Program-made: the position numbers and the translations under genes
In this document: piece by piece, positions 8,895-17,820 of the stretch
Position numbering within the stretch: the first letter of the stretch is position 1
Layout of the letters: each line of letters opens with the position of its first letter
Assembly: GCA_041389725.1 (NCBI GenBank)
Contig: JAWKRG010000004.1
Span: 124,001 to 188,000, forward strand
Source: Polyangiaceae bacterium
GTDB lineage: Bacteria > Myxococcota_A > Polyangia > Polyangiales > Polyangiaceae
Direction of reading: 5' to 3'
DNA: 64,000 bases
The notes under the pieces: generated by a model
The model's input: only the letters and a program-made list of their open reading frames with translations
The model's database searches: none
What the model was told of the DNA's origin: nothing

Positions 8895-9863
8895 ATGTCG
8901 GCAGTTCGCGACGGGAACATGCGTCGTGTGCTGCCGCCGCGGTGTGCCAGCGCGTGGCGACGGCGAGTCAGTGTGTGCGGTTTCGGCCTCGCTCTGGTTG
9001 CCTGCGCGTCCGGCGGCGTGCCGCAGCATTCGAAGGCCGAGGCACGCCCGGCTCCGGCGGCAGATCCCGAGGCTATGGCGACGAAGTCGGTCGACGGCGT
9101 GGTGATGCGCGTCTCCGACATCGACGCGACGGCCAGGTGTCCCGACGCGCCGTCACCCCAGGAGCGAGCGCGCCTGGTCGTGGTGTACGAAGATCTCGTG
9201 TCGGACGTGCGGCTGGTGGGCGGAGCTTTCGATCTCGACGGTGAAAGCGCCGCGTCCCTCCAGAGCGTGCCGCGCAGCCCATCGAGTACCGTCGTTGTCG
9301 CGCAAGAAGTCGCAGTCGGGTGCCACGTGTTGGAGACGCGTGTCGACTACCTGCCGCTCGTGTTCACGCCGTATGTCCACTCGCGCCGGTTTCGCATGCG
9401 CGGGGTCACGACCGTCGACGTTCCCGCCGCTGGCTTGATTGTTCGCGTCAGCAGCACCGAGTGCGGGAGCGTGACGACACCGCTCGAGAAGAGGATGCAG
9501 GTCATCGTGGAGACGTCCCCGCCCTCGCCCCTCGATGGGCCGCCCTTCACTGGGTCGCGCTCTCCGGTCGCGGACGCGATGCCGACACCCGTCGCATGCT
9601 CGCATCTGACCATTCCTCGCTTGCGCACCTGCGCCGCCGACGCAGAGTTGAAGCAGGCTCGGCGCGAGGGCGACCAGGTCACGGTGAGCTGCGCCGAGAA
9701 GCGCGTAGCGCGCATGCAGCAGCTGTTGGAAGTGGTCGAGTCGAGCGACGCTCCGCAACGTGAAGCCGCTCTGCAGGAAGTCGCGCGCTTGGGGCAAAAC
9801 CCTTGTCGTGCCTACGACGCCATCCCGTCGTACTCGTGGCTGTCGCGGTTGCGCTGTCGGTGA
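8895..9863 (+). CDS. Putative lipoprotein, function unknown
   Basis: The start at ATG 8895 is chosen because a GGAG lies just upstream; ATG 8919 is an alternative. The N-terminus has an Arg-rich n-region, then VCGFGLALVAC, a lipobox-like LVAC, then a Pro/Ala spacer. The body shows alternating strands (VVVYEDL, VVVAQEVAVGCHVLETRVDYLP, VDVPAAGLIVRVS) and scattered cysteines that might pair. The C-terminal third has a helix with QLLEVVESSDAPQREAALQE. No family recognised. It converges with the 9875 gene, leaving 11 bp between stops. Confidence 0.6.
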   Translation: MSAVRDGNMRRVLPPRCASAWRRRVSVCGFGLALVACASGGVPQHSKAEARPAPAADPEAMATKSVDGVVMRVSDIDATARCPDAPSPQERARLVVVYEDLVSDVRLVGGAFDLDGESAASLQSVPRSPSSTVVVAQEVAVGCHVLETRVDYLPLVFTPYVHSRRFRMRGVTTVDVPAAGLIVRVSSTECGSVTTPLEKRMQVIVETSPPSPLDGPPFTGSRSPVADAMPTPVACSHLTIPRLRTCAADAELKQARREGDQVTVSCAEKRVARMQQLLEVVESSDAPQREAALQEVARLGQNPCRAYDAIPSYSWLSRLRCR

Positions 9864-9874
9864 TCGCCCGACGC

Positions 9875-10528
9875 TCAGAACCCCGGCCCGGACTTGTCCC
9901 CCGGTTTCGGCGGGCGCGGCGCCATCTCGGGTCGCGGCGGCGGGCGAGGTGCCATCTCCGGGCGCGGCACTCGCTCCTTCATATGCGTGGTAGTCGTAGG
10001 TTTCGGCGCAGGCGACGCGTCCGGGGTCGACGGCGTGAACTCACTCTTCGAAAATCGCACGACGAAGCGCTGACCGCGCACGTCGGGATCCCGTTCCGAC
10101 AGCTCCAGTCGCCTAACCTCGTCGAAGATCCGCCGCTCCGCTCCCGAGTCCAACTTGGGCGAGTGCACGATCACCTTCTCCACCTTGCGCTCCGACGAGA
10201 ACCAGATTTCTATCTCCACGTCCTGCGCGGGCGTGATTACATCCTGCAAGACGGGCAGCAGCTTGGCGCCGACCGTGGGCTTGATCAGGCCCTCAGGCCC
10301 GAGTGGCGGGATCACCTCCGCGTCGGGCTTTGGCGGCGGACCCGAGGCGGTCGCCGACGGGATGGCCACCATCTCGGTGGGGTGGCTCTTTTCCTTGCAG
10401 CCGGCGCTGGCAAGAGTGACCGACGCGACCAGGCTTGCGCTCGCTGCAGCTTGAACCCACCCCGTCGCTTTTCGACCGCGAACTGGGCGAATGGGAGCCG
10501 TACGGATCTCTTCGAGCAGAGCCTTCAC
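9875..10528 (-). CDS. Putative lipoprotein or membrane-anchored protein, function unknown
   Basis: I place the start at GTG 10528, which overlaps the preceding stop in a GTGA tetramer, a common coupling arrangement; the longer reading upstream only shadows the gene before it. The product starts MKALLEEIRTAPIRPVRG, then a hydrophobic stretch ending in a lipobox-like ASAGC, so it may be anchored by lipidation or by that helix. The middle has a beta-alpha unit (VEIEIWFSSERKVEKVIVHS, LDSGAERRIFDEVRRLE) reminiscent of the C-terminal fold of periplasmic energy-transduction proteins. The tail is a Pro/Arg/Lys-rich repeat (RPEMAPRPP twice). Function unknown. Confidence 0.55.
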   Translation of the reverse strand: MKALLEEIRTAPIRPVRGRKATGWVQAAASASLVASVTLASAGCKEKSHPTEMVAIPSATASGPPPKPDAEVIPPLGPEGLIKPTVGAKLLPVLQDVITPAQDVEIEIWFSSERKVEKVIVHSPKLDSGAERRIFDEVRRLELSERDPDVRGQRFVVRFSKSEFTPSTPDASPAPKPTTTTHMKERVPRPEMAPRPPPRPEMAPRPPKPGDKSGPGF

Positions 10529-10999
10529 TTCCAGTCCGAGGCGGGTGGCTTCTCGGCTTCCGGAGTCCGAACGAGTCGTTCGCCATTGCGCCAGACGAGG
10601 CCACGGACCTGCGACGGATCGGGCAGCGACTGAGCCAGCTCGCACAACATGAACTCGCCCTCGCCGATCGCGACCGAGTCGAGCGCTTTCACGTCGGAGA
10701 GGAGCACTTCCGCGTGCATCGCCGCGAAGTGACCGCCGGCGACGATATGCCCCGAATAGCCGAGCTCCCGCGCGCGCTCAGCCAGTCGGACGAACTCTCG
10801 GGCGCGATAAGTGAACACCATCGACAGCCCCGCGAGTTCTGCCCCCGACTCGGCGATTCTCTCGCGCCGCTCGCTCCGTATCATCAGGCTCGTTGAAGAC
10901 GACGGCGGTAACGCGATGTCCGGCGTGCTCCAGCGCTCCGCGCAGGTAGCGCACGGCCAGGTTCTCCTCGAATTCCGCGCCCGCGAGAACGACGTGCAT
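10525..10999 (-). pseudogene. Frameshifted and truncated cobalamin (B12)-binding domain of a radical SAM protein
   Basis: The first frame starts MHVVLAGAEFEENLAVRYL and continues to VVFNEPDDTERAARE; the reading then resumes in another frame at RIAESGAELAGLSMVF, followed by RELGYSGHIVAGGHFAA and VAIGEGEFMLCELA. Together these match the N-terminal B12-binding Rossmann domain of B12-dependent radical SAM enzymes. The break lies near 10860: removing one G from CGAGAGAATC (minus strand) restores one 157-residue frame. The protein then stops in a GTGA overlap with the next gene, with no radical SAM domain or CxxxCxxC. It is either a decayed fragment or, if the frameshift is a sequencing error, a stand-alone B12-binding protein. 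Confidence 0.7.
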
Positions 11000-11077
11000 G
11001 GCCCACCACCAACCTTTCTCCGCCGGAGTATTCAGCCCCAGAGGTCACCGTGAAATGACCAAAGGCATGGTCGGTGG

Positions 11078-12298
11078 TCAGTTCGGCGCGAGTAGTAGAT
11101 AGCTGAACACTCCGCGCGCCACGAGGGTCCCGTCAGCGGCTAGCACGAAGTCATACATGTAATTGAGCTCCTGCGGTGGAGTGACGTCCTGCCAGGTCGC
11201 ACCGCCGTCGCTCGACCGGAACAGGTGCGCGACCAAGAGTGCATAGACCGTGTGTTTGCCAGGTCGTGGGTCCCAGCCAACGCGCCAGGAAGGCGACACG
11301 TTGTCGGAGGACTCGAGGTTCTGATTGAAGGTCTTGCCTCCGTCCGTCGAGACCAGTCCGTAGTACTGATCTCCACTTCGCCCCACGAGTCCGAGGTGCT
11401 GCCCGTCCGTTCCATAGCGGACGTCGACGACGGTCGGAGTGACGTTCGTGGTCTGACATCCGCTCTTGTCGCAGATCTTGACTGCGTTGCCGCAAGGCAC
11501 GACCACCTGGCCTGCGTTGTCTGGATTCACGTCGAACGCGCTGACGGAAGCAGAGCTCGAACAGCCCGGTGTCTGCACGACGTCGCTCACCGTGTCGCCA
11601 CCGTTCGAAAAGCTGACGCTATCGTCGGTTCGGATCGCCAGCACGCCGTCCGTCGTGTAGCGGACGTCGGTGAAGGCAAGGGAGTTGAAAGGAAGTTGGG
11701 CGCCGATGGACGAGTCGGTGAAGGATTGTCCGCCGTCTGTCGAGTAGTACAGGTGACCCCCGCTCGCCGGGTCGTTCTCTGGGCCTTGGATCCAGACCGC
11801 AGCGGCGATGTTCTGCGGGTTCTTCTTGCTGTAGGCAATGCCATGCGGCTCGGCCATGGCGGTCTGGGCCAGAGCCATGAGCGAGGCAGACTTGGGAAAC
11901 GAGTTTCCTCGATCCTGCGTCGTCGCCGCGACCAGCGTCGTCCCGCTGACCGAAAAGGCGTCCGCGAGGATGGTGAACGTCTGAGCATCCGTTGGATGCG
12001 CCGCAATGGACGGACCGAAATCGAGTGGAATGGGCAGGCTCGACCACTCGGTGGTCTTGGTCCAGTTGCCCACGGCGCCCGAGACGCCGCCGCTACCGCT
12101 ACCACTCGAGCCGCCGCTCCCGCTCGCCGCGCCGCTCCCACCGGTTGCACCGAATCCAGCGCCCCCGCCCGTCGCGCCCGAGCCGCCTGCGCCGGATGCT
12201 CCCGAGGATCCACCACCACCGCCTGAAGATCCGCTTCCGCCGCAAGCGACGGCAGCCAACGCAAACAAGCACGCCCAAGTTGCCGAGAGTCGTTTCAC
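11078..12298 (-). CDS. Gly-rich-stalk lipoprotein with Asp-box (BNR/sialidase-like) propeller repeats
   Basis: The GTG at 12298 puts a lipoprotein signal (VKRLSATWACLFALAAVAC, lipobox AVAC) at the start; the upstream extension lacks one. A Gly/Ser/Ala stalk of about 55 residues follows. The rest resembles a BNR/VPS10-type beta-propeller, with Asp-box motifs STDGGQSFTDS, STDGGKTFNQN and SSDGGATWQDV and a Cys pair (CDKSGC). Such propellers occur in sialidases and surface-binding proteins; no catalytic residues can be assigned. The gene at 44118 has the same architecture. The shared plan suggests a cell-surface binding or hydrolytic role. Confidence 0.75.
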   Translation of the reverse strand: MKRLSATWACLFALAAVACGGSGSSGGGGGSSGASGAGGSGATGGGAGFGATGGSGAASGSGGSSGSGSGGVSGAVGNWTKTTEWSSLPIPLDFGPSIAAHPTDAQTFTILADAFSVSGTTLVAATTQDRGNSFPKSASLMALAQTAMAEPHGIAYSKKNPQNIAAAVWIQGPENDPASGGHLYYSTDGGQSFTDSSIGAQLPFNSLAFTDVRYTTDGVLAIRTDDSVSFSNGGDTVSDVVQTPGCSSSASVSAFDVNPDNAGQVVVPCGNAVKICDKSGCQTTNVTPTVVDVRYGTDGQHLGLVGRSGDQYYGLVSTDGGKTFNQNLESSDNVSPSWRVGWDPRPGKHTVYALLVAHLFRSSDGGATWQDVTPPQELNYMYDFVLAADGTLVARGVFSYLLLAPN

Positions 12299-12444
12299 GT
12301 CCCGATTCGTTGCACCCGAGGCCCTGGCGTTCAAGGTGATCTGGGTCGCTAGCCCCTGTCCTCCTCGTCCGCGCGCGCCTGTATCGGCCCGGGCCGCCAT
12401 CGAAGCGTCCCTTCACCTGCGCGCGCATCTCAACGCGTCTGCGC

Positions 12445-15400
12445 TCATCCGGCGCGGAGCAGCGTCAAACCCGCGTCCAAGAGGTAGCCGTCGCTGCGAG
12501 TCTGCAGCGCCGCTCCCAGGCCGAGGCGTCTCAACGTCGCTATCGCCACGTAGAGACGGTTCGCGGCTGCTTCGACGTGTACCTTTTCGCCAGGCCACAC
12601 CGCCGCAACCAGCTCGTCCTGGCTCATCGCTTGGCCCGGTGCCTCGAGGCGCCGCGTTGCCAGCGCGCGCAGCAAGCGGATCAGTCGAGCCTTGCGCTGG
12701 AGATCGACGACGGACTGTCCCGGCATCTGGAACCAGTCCCCTGCAGCGCCGACTCGTAGCGCCCGGTCCGACTCCGAACGAGTCGTATCGACGCTGACGT
12801 CGAGGTACTCCAACAGCAGTCGCACGTCTGCAGACGCCGCAGTCGCAGCCTCCCGACGCAGAGCTTCCAGAGCGACGGAATCATTCTCCGAGTTCGCCGT
12901 CGTTCGTGCCACCGCGCCTGCCGCCAGCTCGCGCTGCAAGATCAGGTCGCGCTGGCCCGTGCGCTGCAGCAACTCACGTGCGCCGTCCAGGTCGCGCGCA
13001 GCATCGACGTAGTGCCCCTCGGCCAACTCGCACAGCGCACGATAGACCAGCGCCTGGCCGGACTGCGCGGGCAGCGTCTGCTTTTCGTCCAAGGTGAGGG
13101 ACGCGCTGACCTGCTCGCGCGCCATGCGCGGGTCGCTGTGGAGCAGCGCCAAGAGCGCGAGGTTGTTCCGCGCCAACATGGTTTGGATCGGGCTGCCCAC
13201 CCGAATCAAGCGCTCGATGGCGTCTTGGTTCAGTCGCGCCGCGTCGGCAAAGTGCCCTTGCTCCTGCGCCACGCCGGCCAACTGCACCAGCGTACCTCCA
13301 ATCAGGTAGGGATCGTCCAGCGTCTCGGCTAGAGAAAGCGCGCGTCGATAGGACTGCCCGGCCTGTGCCAACTCACCCAGTTGGCGCAGGACATTGCCCA
13401 GGTTGCAGTGCGCAATCGCCTCGTAGCGTGCGTCGCATTGCTGCTGGTGCTCCACAAGGGCTTCTTCGTAGAGGGAGCGAGCGGCTTGCAGGTGCCCGTC
13501 GACCAGCTCCACGCTCGCCAGGTTGTTCAGCGCCCGTGCTTGTCCGCGCGCGTCACCGAGTTCCCGAAAGCGGACGACAGCGCGTTCTGCATGTGCTCTT
13601 GCCGACGCGATGTCGCTAGAGTCGAGGGCGCAGCGCGCATAGCTTCGGGTCAGCTCCGCCAAAAGTGGCGGCGTGGGCTTCATGGCGGCGACGGCATCCA
13701 GATCCGCCAGCGCTTCTCTGGGGCGACCCGCCGACAGGCGTGCCATGGCTCGAAGTAGCAACATCTCAGCGAGAAGGCCGCTGTGGTCCTCGCGCTTCGC
13801 CACCGCCACAGCTTGCTCGAGTAGCGACAGGTGGCTTTCGCTGGGCCCGCGCACGGAGTAGGCCGCGTCGAGAACGCGTGCGATGCGCAGAGCGACGGTC
13901 GGCGCCGGGACGCGGGTTGCGTCGAAGAGCTCGAGCAGGCTCTGGGAGTGCCGTTCGAGGTCAGCCAAGCAGTGCGCGCGTTCCCGGCCTTGCAGACCCC
14001 GCACCCAGCCTTCCGCACGCGGCAAGAGATGCGCGGCCAAACGTTCGACCGCCCGGCGGCGCTCGGCAGAGACGAGCTTCTTGGCCGCAAACTCGCGCAC
14101 GCTCTCCAACAGGATGAAGCGGGGTGCATCCGCCGCCGCCCGCGCGCTGGTCTGCAGCAACGAGCATTCGACGAGGGACTCCAGCAGTTTGGAAACGTCG
14201 TTCCCGGGTACGCGCACCACCGCTTCGGCGGTCTCCAAGTCGAACTCGAAACCGCAGACGGCGCACTGGGCCAGCGCACTCTGCTCTGCTTCTTTCAACA
14301 AGCGCCACGACCATTCGAGGGCACCCCACAGCGTCCCCTGGCGCTCGTCATCGGGTCGTACCGAGAGAAGCCTGAAGCGATCGTCCAGACGCTGTCGCAG
14401 TTGGGACAGGGAGTGAGTGCGAAGACGGGCGGCCGCGAGTTCGATGGCCAAGGGCAAGGCATCCAAGCGCGCGACGACCTCGTGCAGGTCGCTTGCGTCG
14501 CTGTCGACGGCGACGAGCGCCAACTGCGCCCGCGCGCGAAACAGCTCCATACCGTCTGGCGTGGAGAGCGGCGGAACTACGATCGACTCGGCCCGATCCA
14601 ACGCGAGGCGGCGTCGAGAAGTGACCAAGAAGCGTGACGACGGCGCAGCCAAGCACAAGGCGTTCAACAACGCGCCCGCTGCATCCGCGACCTGTTCGAC
14701 GTTGTCCCACAAGTAGAGCATGGCTGGACGCACGGCGAAGGCCTCGGCGATGCGCTGTTGGGTCGTCTCGGGATCCGTGCCGCCCAGCAGCGGAAGCAGC
14801 AGTGCACGCCCGAGGAGCCCCACCAACTCGTCGCGATTGCGCGCCGCGCTGAAGTCCACCCACGCAACAGGGAGAGCGTGCTGACGGGTGGCGTACTCGA
14901 TGGCCAATCGCGTCTTGCCGACGCCAGCGGTCCCCACCAAGGCGACGATGGGGTGGGATGCACAGGCATGTTCGACTTCGTCCAGCAGCGAATCGCGCCC
15001 GACAAAGGGTCCAGGCGGGGGCCGCAGGCTGACAGAGGCGTGTCCCAAACGAGGCGCGTATGGTGCGGTCACGACCTGAAACAACTCGACGGACTCTGTC
15101 AGTCCTTGGAGTCCCAAGGAGCCCAGGGTCTGCAGCCCCTCCTGATCACTTCCCTCCGCTGCGCGCGCCGTGATCAGCGTTTGCCCGCCTGATGCGGCAT
15201 CCGCGATCTTCTTGGCGGTGCGCACGGCGATTCCCGTGACGCGATCCGGGCCCTGCTGCCGCTTTTGAATCACGATGGGACCCCGATCGATGCCCACCGC
15301 TACCTGCAGCAGCGTCGCTCGAGGTGAGCTTTCGGGCGCGTCGGTCACGCGCACGTGCAGCTCTTCAGCGAAGCCCAAGCTCGCACGCAGCGAGTCGAAA

Positions 15401-15585
15401 CCCAAGGTTGCACCTAGGTCCGTCAGGCCCAACTCGCTTCCACCGTATTTTCGGCGCAGGCCTTCGACCACCGCGTCGACGGGACCGAGCACCGCTTCCG
15501 CCTCGTCGTCGTCGCGGATCAGAGGCGCTCCGTCCACCCGAACCTGGACGACGAACGCTTCCTCGGTCCGAGGCTCGCCCGACAT
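12445..15585 (-). CDS. Multidomain regulator: degenerate cyclase-like, STAND ATPase, TPR and C-terminal winged-helix domains
   Basis: The 1046-residue protein starts with a region resembling class III nucleotide cyclases (RVTGIAVRTAKKIADAASGG, residues 115-134) but lacking the metal-binding aspartates, so it is probably not catalytic. A P-loop ATPase of STAND/NB-ARC type follows (GTAGVGKT at 218-225; later LPLAIELAAARL). Residues of about 550-900 are TPR-like helical repeats. The C-terminus (MSQDELVAAVWPGEKVHVEA, then LGLGAALQTRSDGYLLD) resembles an OmpR/SARP-type winged helix. It is likely a ligand- or partner-triggered transcription regulator; target unknown. Three 20-bp direct repeats lie 56-115 bp upstream of its start. 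Confidence 0.8.
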   Translation of the reverse strand: MSGEPRTEEAFVVQVRVDGAPLIRDDDEAEAVLGPVDAVVEGLRRKYGGSELGLTDLGATLGFDSLRASLGFAEELHVRVTDAPESSPRATLLQVAVGIDRGPIVIQKRQQGPDRVTGIAVRTAKKIADAASGGQTLITARAAEGSDQEGLQTLGSLGLQGLTESVELFQVVTAPYAPRLGHASVSLRPPPGPFVGRDSLLDEVEHACASHPIVALVGTAGVGKTRLAIEYATRQHALPVAWVDFSAARNRDELVGLLGRALLLPLLGGTDPETTQQRIAEAFAVRPAMLYLWDNVEQVADAAGALLNALCLAAPSSRFLVTSRRRLALDRAESIVVPPLSTPDGMELFRARAQLALVAVDSDASDLHEVVARLDALPLAIELAAARLRTHSLSQLRQRLDDRFRLLSVRPDDERQGTLWGALEWSWRLLKEAEQSALAQCAVCGFEFDLETAEAVVRVPGNDVSKLLESLVECSLLQTSARAAADAPRFILLESVREFAAKKLVSAERRRAVERLAAHLLPRAEGWVRGLQGRERAHCLADLERHSQSLLELFDATRVPAPTVALRIARVLDAAYSVRGPSESHLSLLEQAVAVAKREDHSGLLAEMLLLRAMARLSAGRPREALADLDAVAAMKPTPPLLAELTRSYARCALDSSDIASARAHAERAVVRFRELGDARGQARALNNLASVELVDGHLQAARSLYEEALVEHQQQCDARYEAIAHCNLGNVLRQLGELAQAGQSYRRALSLAETLDDPYLIGGTLVQLAGVAQEQGHFADAARLNQDAIERLIRVGSPIQTMLARNNLALLALLHSDPRMAREQVSASLTLDEKQTLPAQSGQALVYRALCELAEGHYVDAARDLDGARELLQRTGQRDLILQRELAAGAVARTTANSENDSVALEALRREAATAASADVRLLLEYLDVSVDTTRSESDRALRVGAAGDWFQMPGQSVVDLQRKARLIRLLRALATRRLEAPGQAMSQDELVAAVWPGEKVHVEAAANRLYVAIATLRRLGLGAALQTRSDGYLLDAGLTLLRAG

Positions 15586-15640
15586 CGCTTCGCATCATGC
15601 CGCGCAACCCTGGACGCCGCCAGGGGTGATGAGTTCGCCG

Positions 15641-15700
15641 TGGCGAAGCGCGTTCCGCCGTGGCGAAGCGCGTTCCGCCGTGGCGAAGCGCGTTCCGCCG
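15641..15700. repeat. Three perfect 20-bp tandem repeats between glgE and the STAND regulator
   Basis: The unit TGGCGAAGCGCGTTCCGCCG occurs three times head-to-tail without mismatch (15641-15660, 15661-15680, 15681-15700). The block begins four bases after the glgE stop and lies 56-115 bp upstream of the next start on the same strand. It could be replication slippage or repeated binding sites; sequence alone does not decide. Confidence 0.95.
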
Positions 15701-15704
15701 TGCG

Positions 15705-17699
15705 CTACTGACTGCGTTCGATGCGCAGCAGGTGTCCGACCTTGTCGCGAGGGTCGAGGCGGATATAGGCGCGCGGTCCTTGCCAGGTGTAGCGCTCGCC
15801 GGTCAAGAGATCCGTGACGAAGAAGGGCTCTTGGGGACCGATACCCAACGCGGCCAAGGGGACGTCGATCATGGTTTCGCGCGTGTCGTGGGGATCGAGG
15901 TTGGCCACGACGATCAGGTCGCCCTCTTCCGCCAGCTTGCAGAACGCGATCACGTCTGCAGAGTCGCTGCCCAGGAACTGCACGTTGGACAGGCGCTGCA
16001 GTGCCGGGTGCTCGGCGCGGAGGCGGTTGAGCAGTGCAACCTCGTCATTCAGGTTGCCCGGTGCATCGTAGTCGCGGACGCGTAGCTCGTACTTTTCGCT
16101 GTTCAAGTACTCTTCACTGCCCGGCCTGAGCGGCACGTTCTCGCACAGCTCGAAGCCGCTGTAGATGCCGTAGGTCGGAGACAGCGTCGCGGCTAGCAGT
16201 AGTCGCACGCGAAACGCCGCGCGTCCGCCGTGCTGCAGGTACTCGTGCAGAATGTCGGGCGTGTTGGCGAAGAAGTTCGGGCGGTAGTACTCCGCCATCT
16301 CCGAGTGGGCCAGCTCCGAGACGTACTCTGCCAGCTCGTCCTTGGCGTTCTTCCAGGTGAAGTAGGTGTAGCTCTGGGAGAAGCCGAGCTTGGCGAGGTT
16401 GCGCATCCGCTTCGGGCGCGTGAAGGCTTCCGCGAGGAAGATCACGTCGGGGTGGCGATGGCGAACCTCGCGCAGGCACCACTGCCAGAAGGCGAAGGGC
16501 TTGGTGTGGGGGTTGTCGACGCGAAAGATGCGAATGCCGTGGTCGATCCAGAACAAGATCAGATCGCGGCAGGCCGTCCATAGTCCCACCCGATCGTCGC
16601 ACCAGAAGTTGAGCGGGTAGATGTCTTCGTACTTCTTGGGCGGGTTCTCAGCGTAGCGCAAAGTGCCGTCGGGGCGCACGAAGAACCACTCCGGGTGCTC
16701 GTGAATCCAGGGGTGGTCCGGTGAACACTGCAGGGCGAAGTCGAGGGCCAGCTCGATACCGTAGCGCGCCGCGGCAGCGACGTAGGCCTCGAAGTCGGCG
16801 AGGGTGCCGAGCTCCGGATGGACGGCGTCGTGGCCGCCCTCTTCTCCGCCGATTGCCCAGGGACTTCCGACGTCACCAGGCTCGCATTGCGGATTGTTGT
16901 TGCGGCCCTTGCGCTTGGAGACGCCGATCGGGTGGATCGGCGGCAGGTAGATGACGTTGAAGCCCAGCTTCGCCAAACGGGGCAAGTGCCGTTCGGCGTC
17001 GCGGAAGGTGCCGTGGCGATCGTACTGTCCGCTGCAGGAACGCGGGAAGAGCTCGTACCAGTTGCCGAACACTGCCAAGGGGCGATCGACGATGATCTCG
17101 CGTTCCGCATGACGCGTCACGCTCGCCTCGTCCTGGGGACCCTCCATGTCCTTGGCGACGGACTCGCTGAACGCCACTTCCAAGCGATGCTCGAGGGAAA
17201 GCCGCTCGTTCTTCAGTTGGGTGTGGGCAGCAGCGATGCGCTCCGCCCGTTCCCCGCGGGAGCTGCGGGCGCGTTGGTGCAAGAGCGCAGCGCCTTCCAA
17301 TAGCTCGCTCGCGACATCTTGCTCGGCGTCCAGGCGCTTGCGCAAGTCGGCGCGCCACGTTGCGAAGGGGTCGGGCCACGCTTCGACCGAGAAGTTCCAG
17401 ATCCCGGGGCTGTCCACCTGGATCTCACCGTGCCAACGCTCTTCGTCGAAAGCGAACTCGAGAGCGGCGCGTCGCCACTCCCTCTCACCCGGCGCGCGAT
17501 AGCAGACGCACGCTGCGACGACGTCGTGGCCGTCCTTGAGGATGTCCGCGGACACGTGAACGCGATCTCCCACTACGCGCTTGACGGCGTAGCGACCGCC
17601 ATCGAGCTCGGGCTGCACGCGCTCGATGACGACTCGCCCCAGCTCCGTTCCCGTGGGCGGCCACGAGCGGCGCCCCGTCCCTGTTGCATCCTGCACCAT
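15705..17699 (-). CDS. glgE: Alpha-1,4-glucan:maltose-1-phosphate maltosyltransferase GlgE
   Basis: GlgE (GH13_3) transfers maltosyl units from alpha-maltose-1-phosphate to the non-reducing end of alpha-1,4-glucan in the cytosol, the polymer-building step of the trehalose-to-glucan pathway. The length (664) is usual. An N-terminal beta-sandwich region (1-120) precedes a helical insertion (130-190) and a GH13 barrel: IYLPPIHPIG near 250, FRVDNPHTKP with the nucleophile at D395, and LAEAFTRP with the acid/base at E424. These numbers agree with those known for Streptomyces GlgE. The C-terminal region is all-beta. The pathway partners (TreS, Pep2/Mak, GlgB) are not adjacent. It is followed at once by the tandem repeats and the STAND regulator. 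Confidence 0.94.
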   Translation of the reverse strand: MVQDATGTGRRSWPPTGTELGRVVIERVQPELDGGRYAVKRVVGDRVHVSADILKDGHDVVAACVCYRAPGEREWRRAALEFAFDEERWHGEIQVDSPGIWNFSVEAWPDPFATWRADLRKRLDAEQDVASELLEGAALLHQRARSSRGERAERIAAAHTQLKNERLSLEHRLEVAFSESVAKDMEGPQDEASVTRHAEREIIVDRPLAVFGNWYELFPRSCSGQYDRHGTFRDAERHLPRLAKLGFNVIYLPPIHPIGVSKRKGRNNNPQCEPGDVGSPWAIGGEEGGHDAVHPELGTLADFEAYVAAAARYGIELALDFALQCSPDHPWIHEHPEWFFVRPDGTLRYAENPPKKYEDIYPLNFWCDDRVGLWTACRDLILFWIDHGIRIFRVDNPHTKPFAFWQWCLREVRHRHPDVIFLAEAFTRPKRMRNLAKLGFSQSYTYFTWKNAKDELAEYVSELAHSEMAEYYRPNFFANTPDILHEYLQHGGRAAFRVRLLLAATLSPTYGIYSGFELCENVPLRPGSEEYLNSEKYELRVRDYDAPGNLNDEVALLNRLRAEHPALQRLSNVQFLGSDSADVIAFCKLAEEGDLIVVANLDPHDTRETMIDVPLAALGIGPQEPFFVTDLLTGERYTWQGPRAYIRLDPRDKVGHLLRIERSQ

Positions 17700-17820
17700 G
17701 CCCCCGCCCTACGCCGGCCACGACGAGCCGGCAAACGGGGAAAAACGAAGCAGGGCGCCAAGCTCGTTGGATGTGTGACGAGACCCGCACATCGGTCCGT
17801 GAGCCCGACCTCGGAGTGAT

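Noticed and set aside
9875..10645. Longer reading of the 9875 gene starting at 10645
   Set aside because: The extra N-terminal 39 residues overlap the cobalamin-domain coding frame and are Arg/Ser/Trp-rich without function; the GTG at 10528 with GTGA overlap is better.
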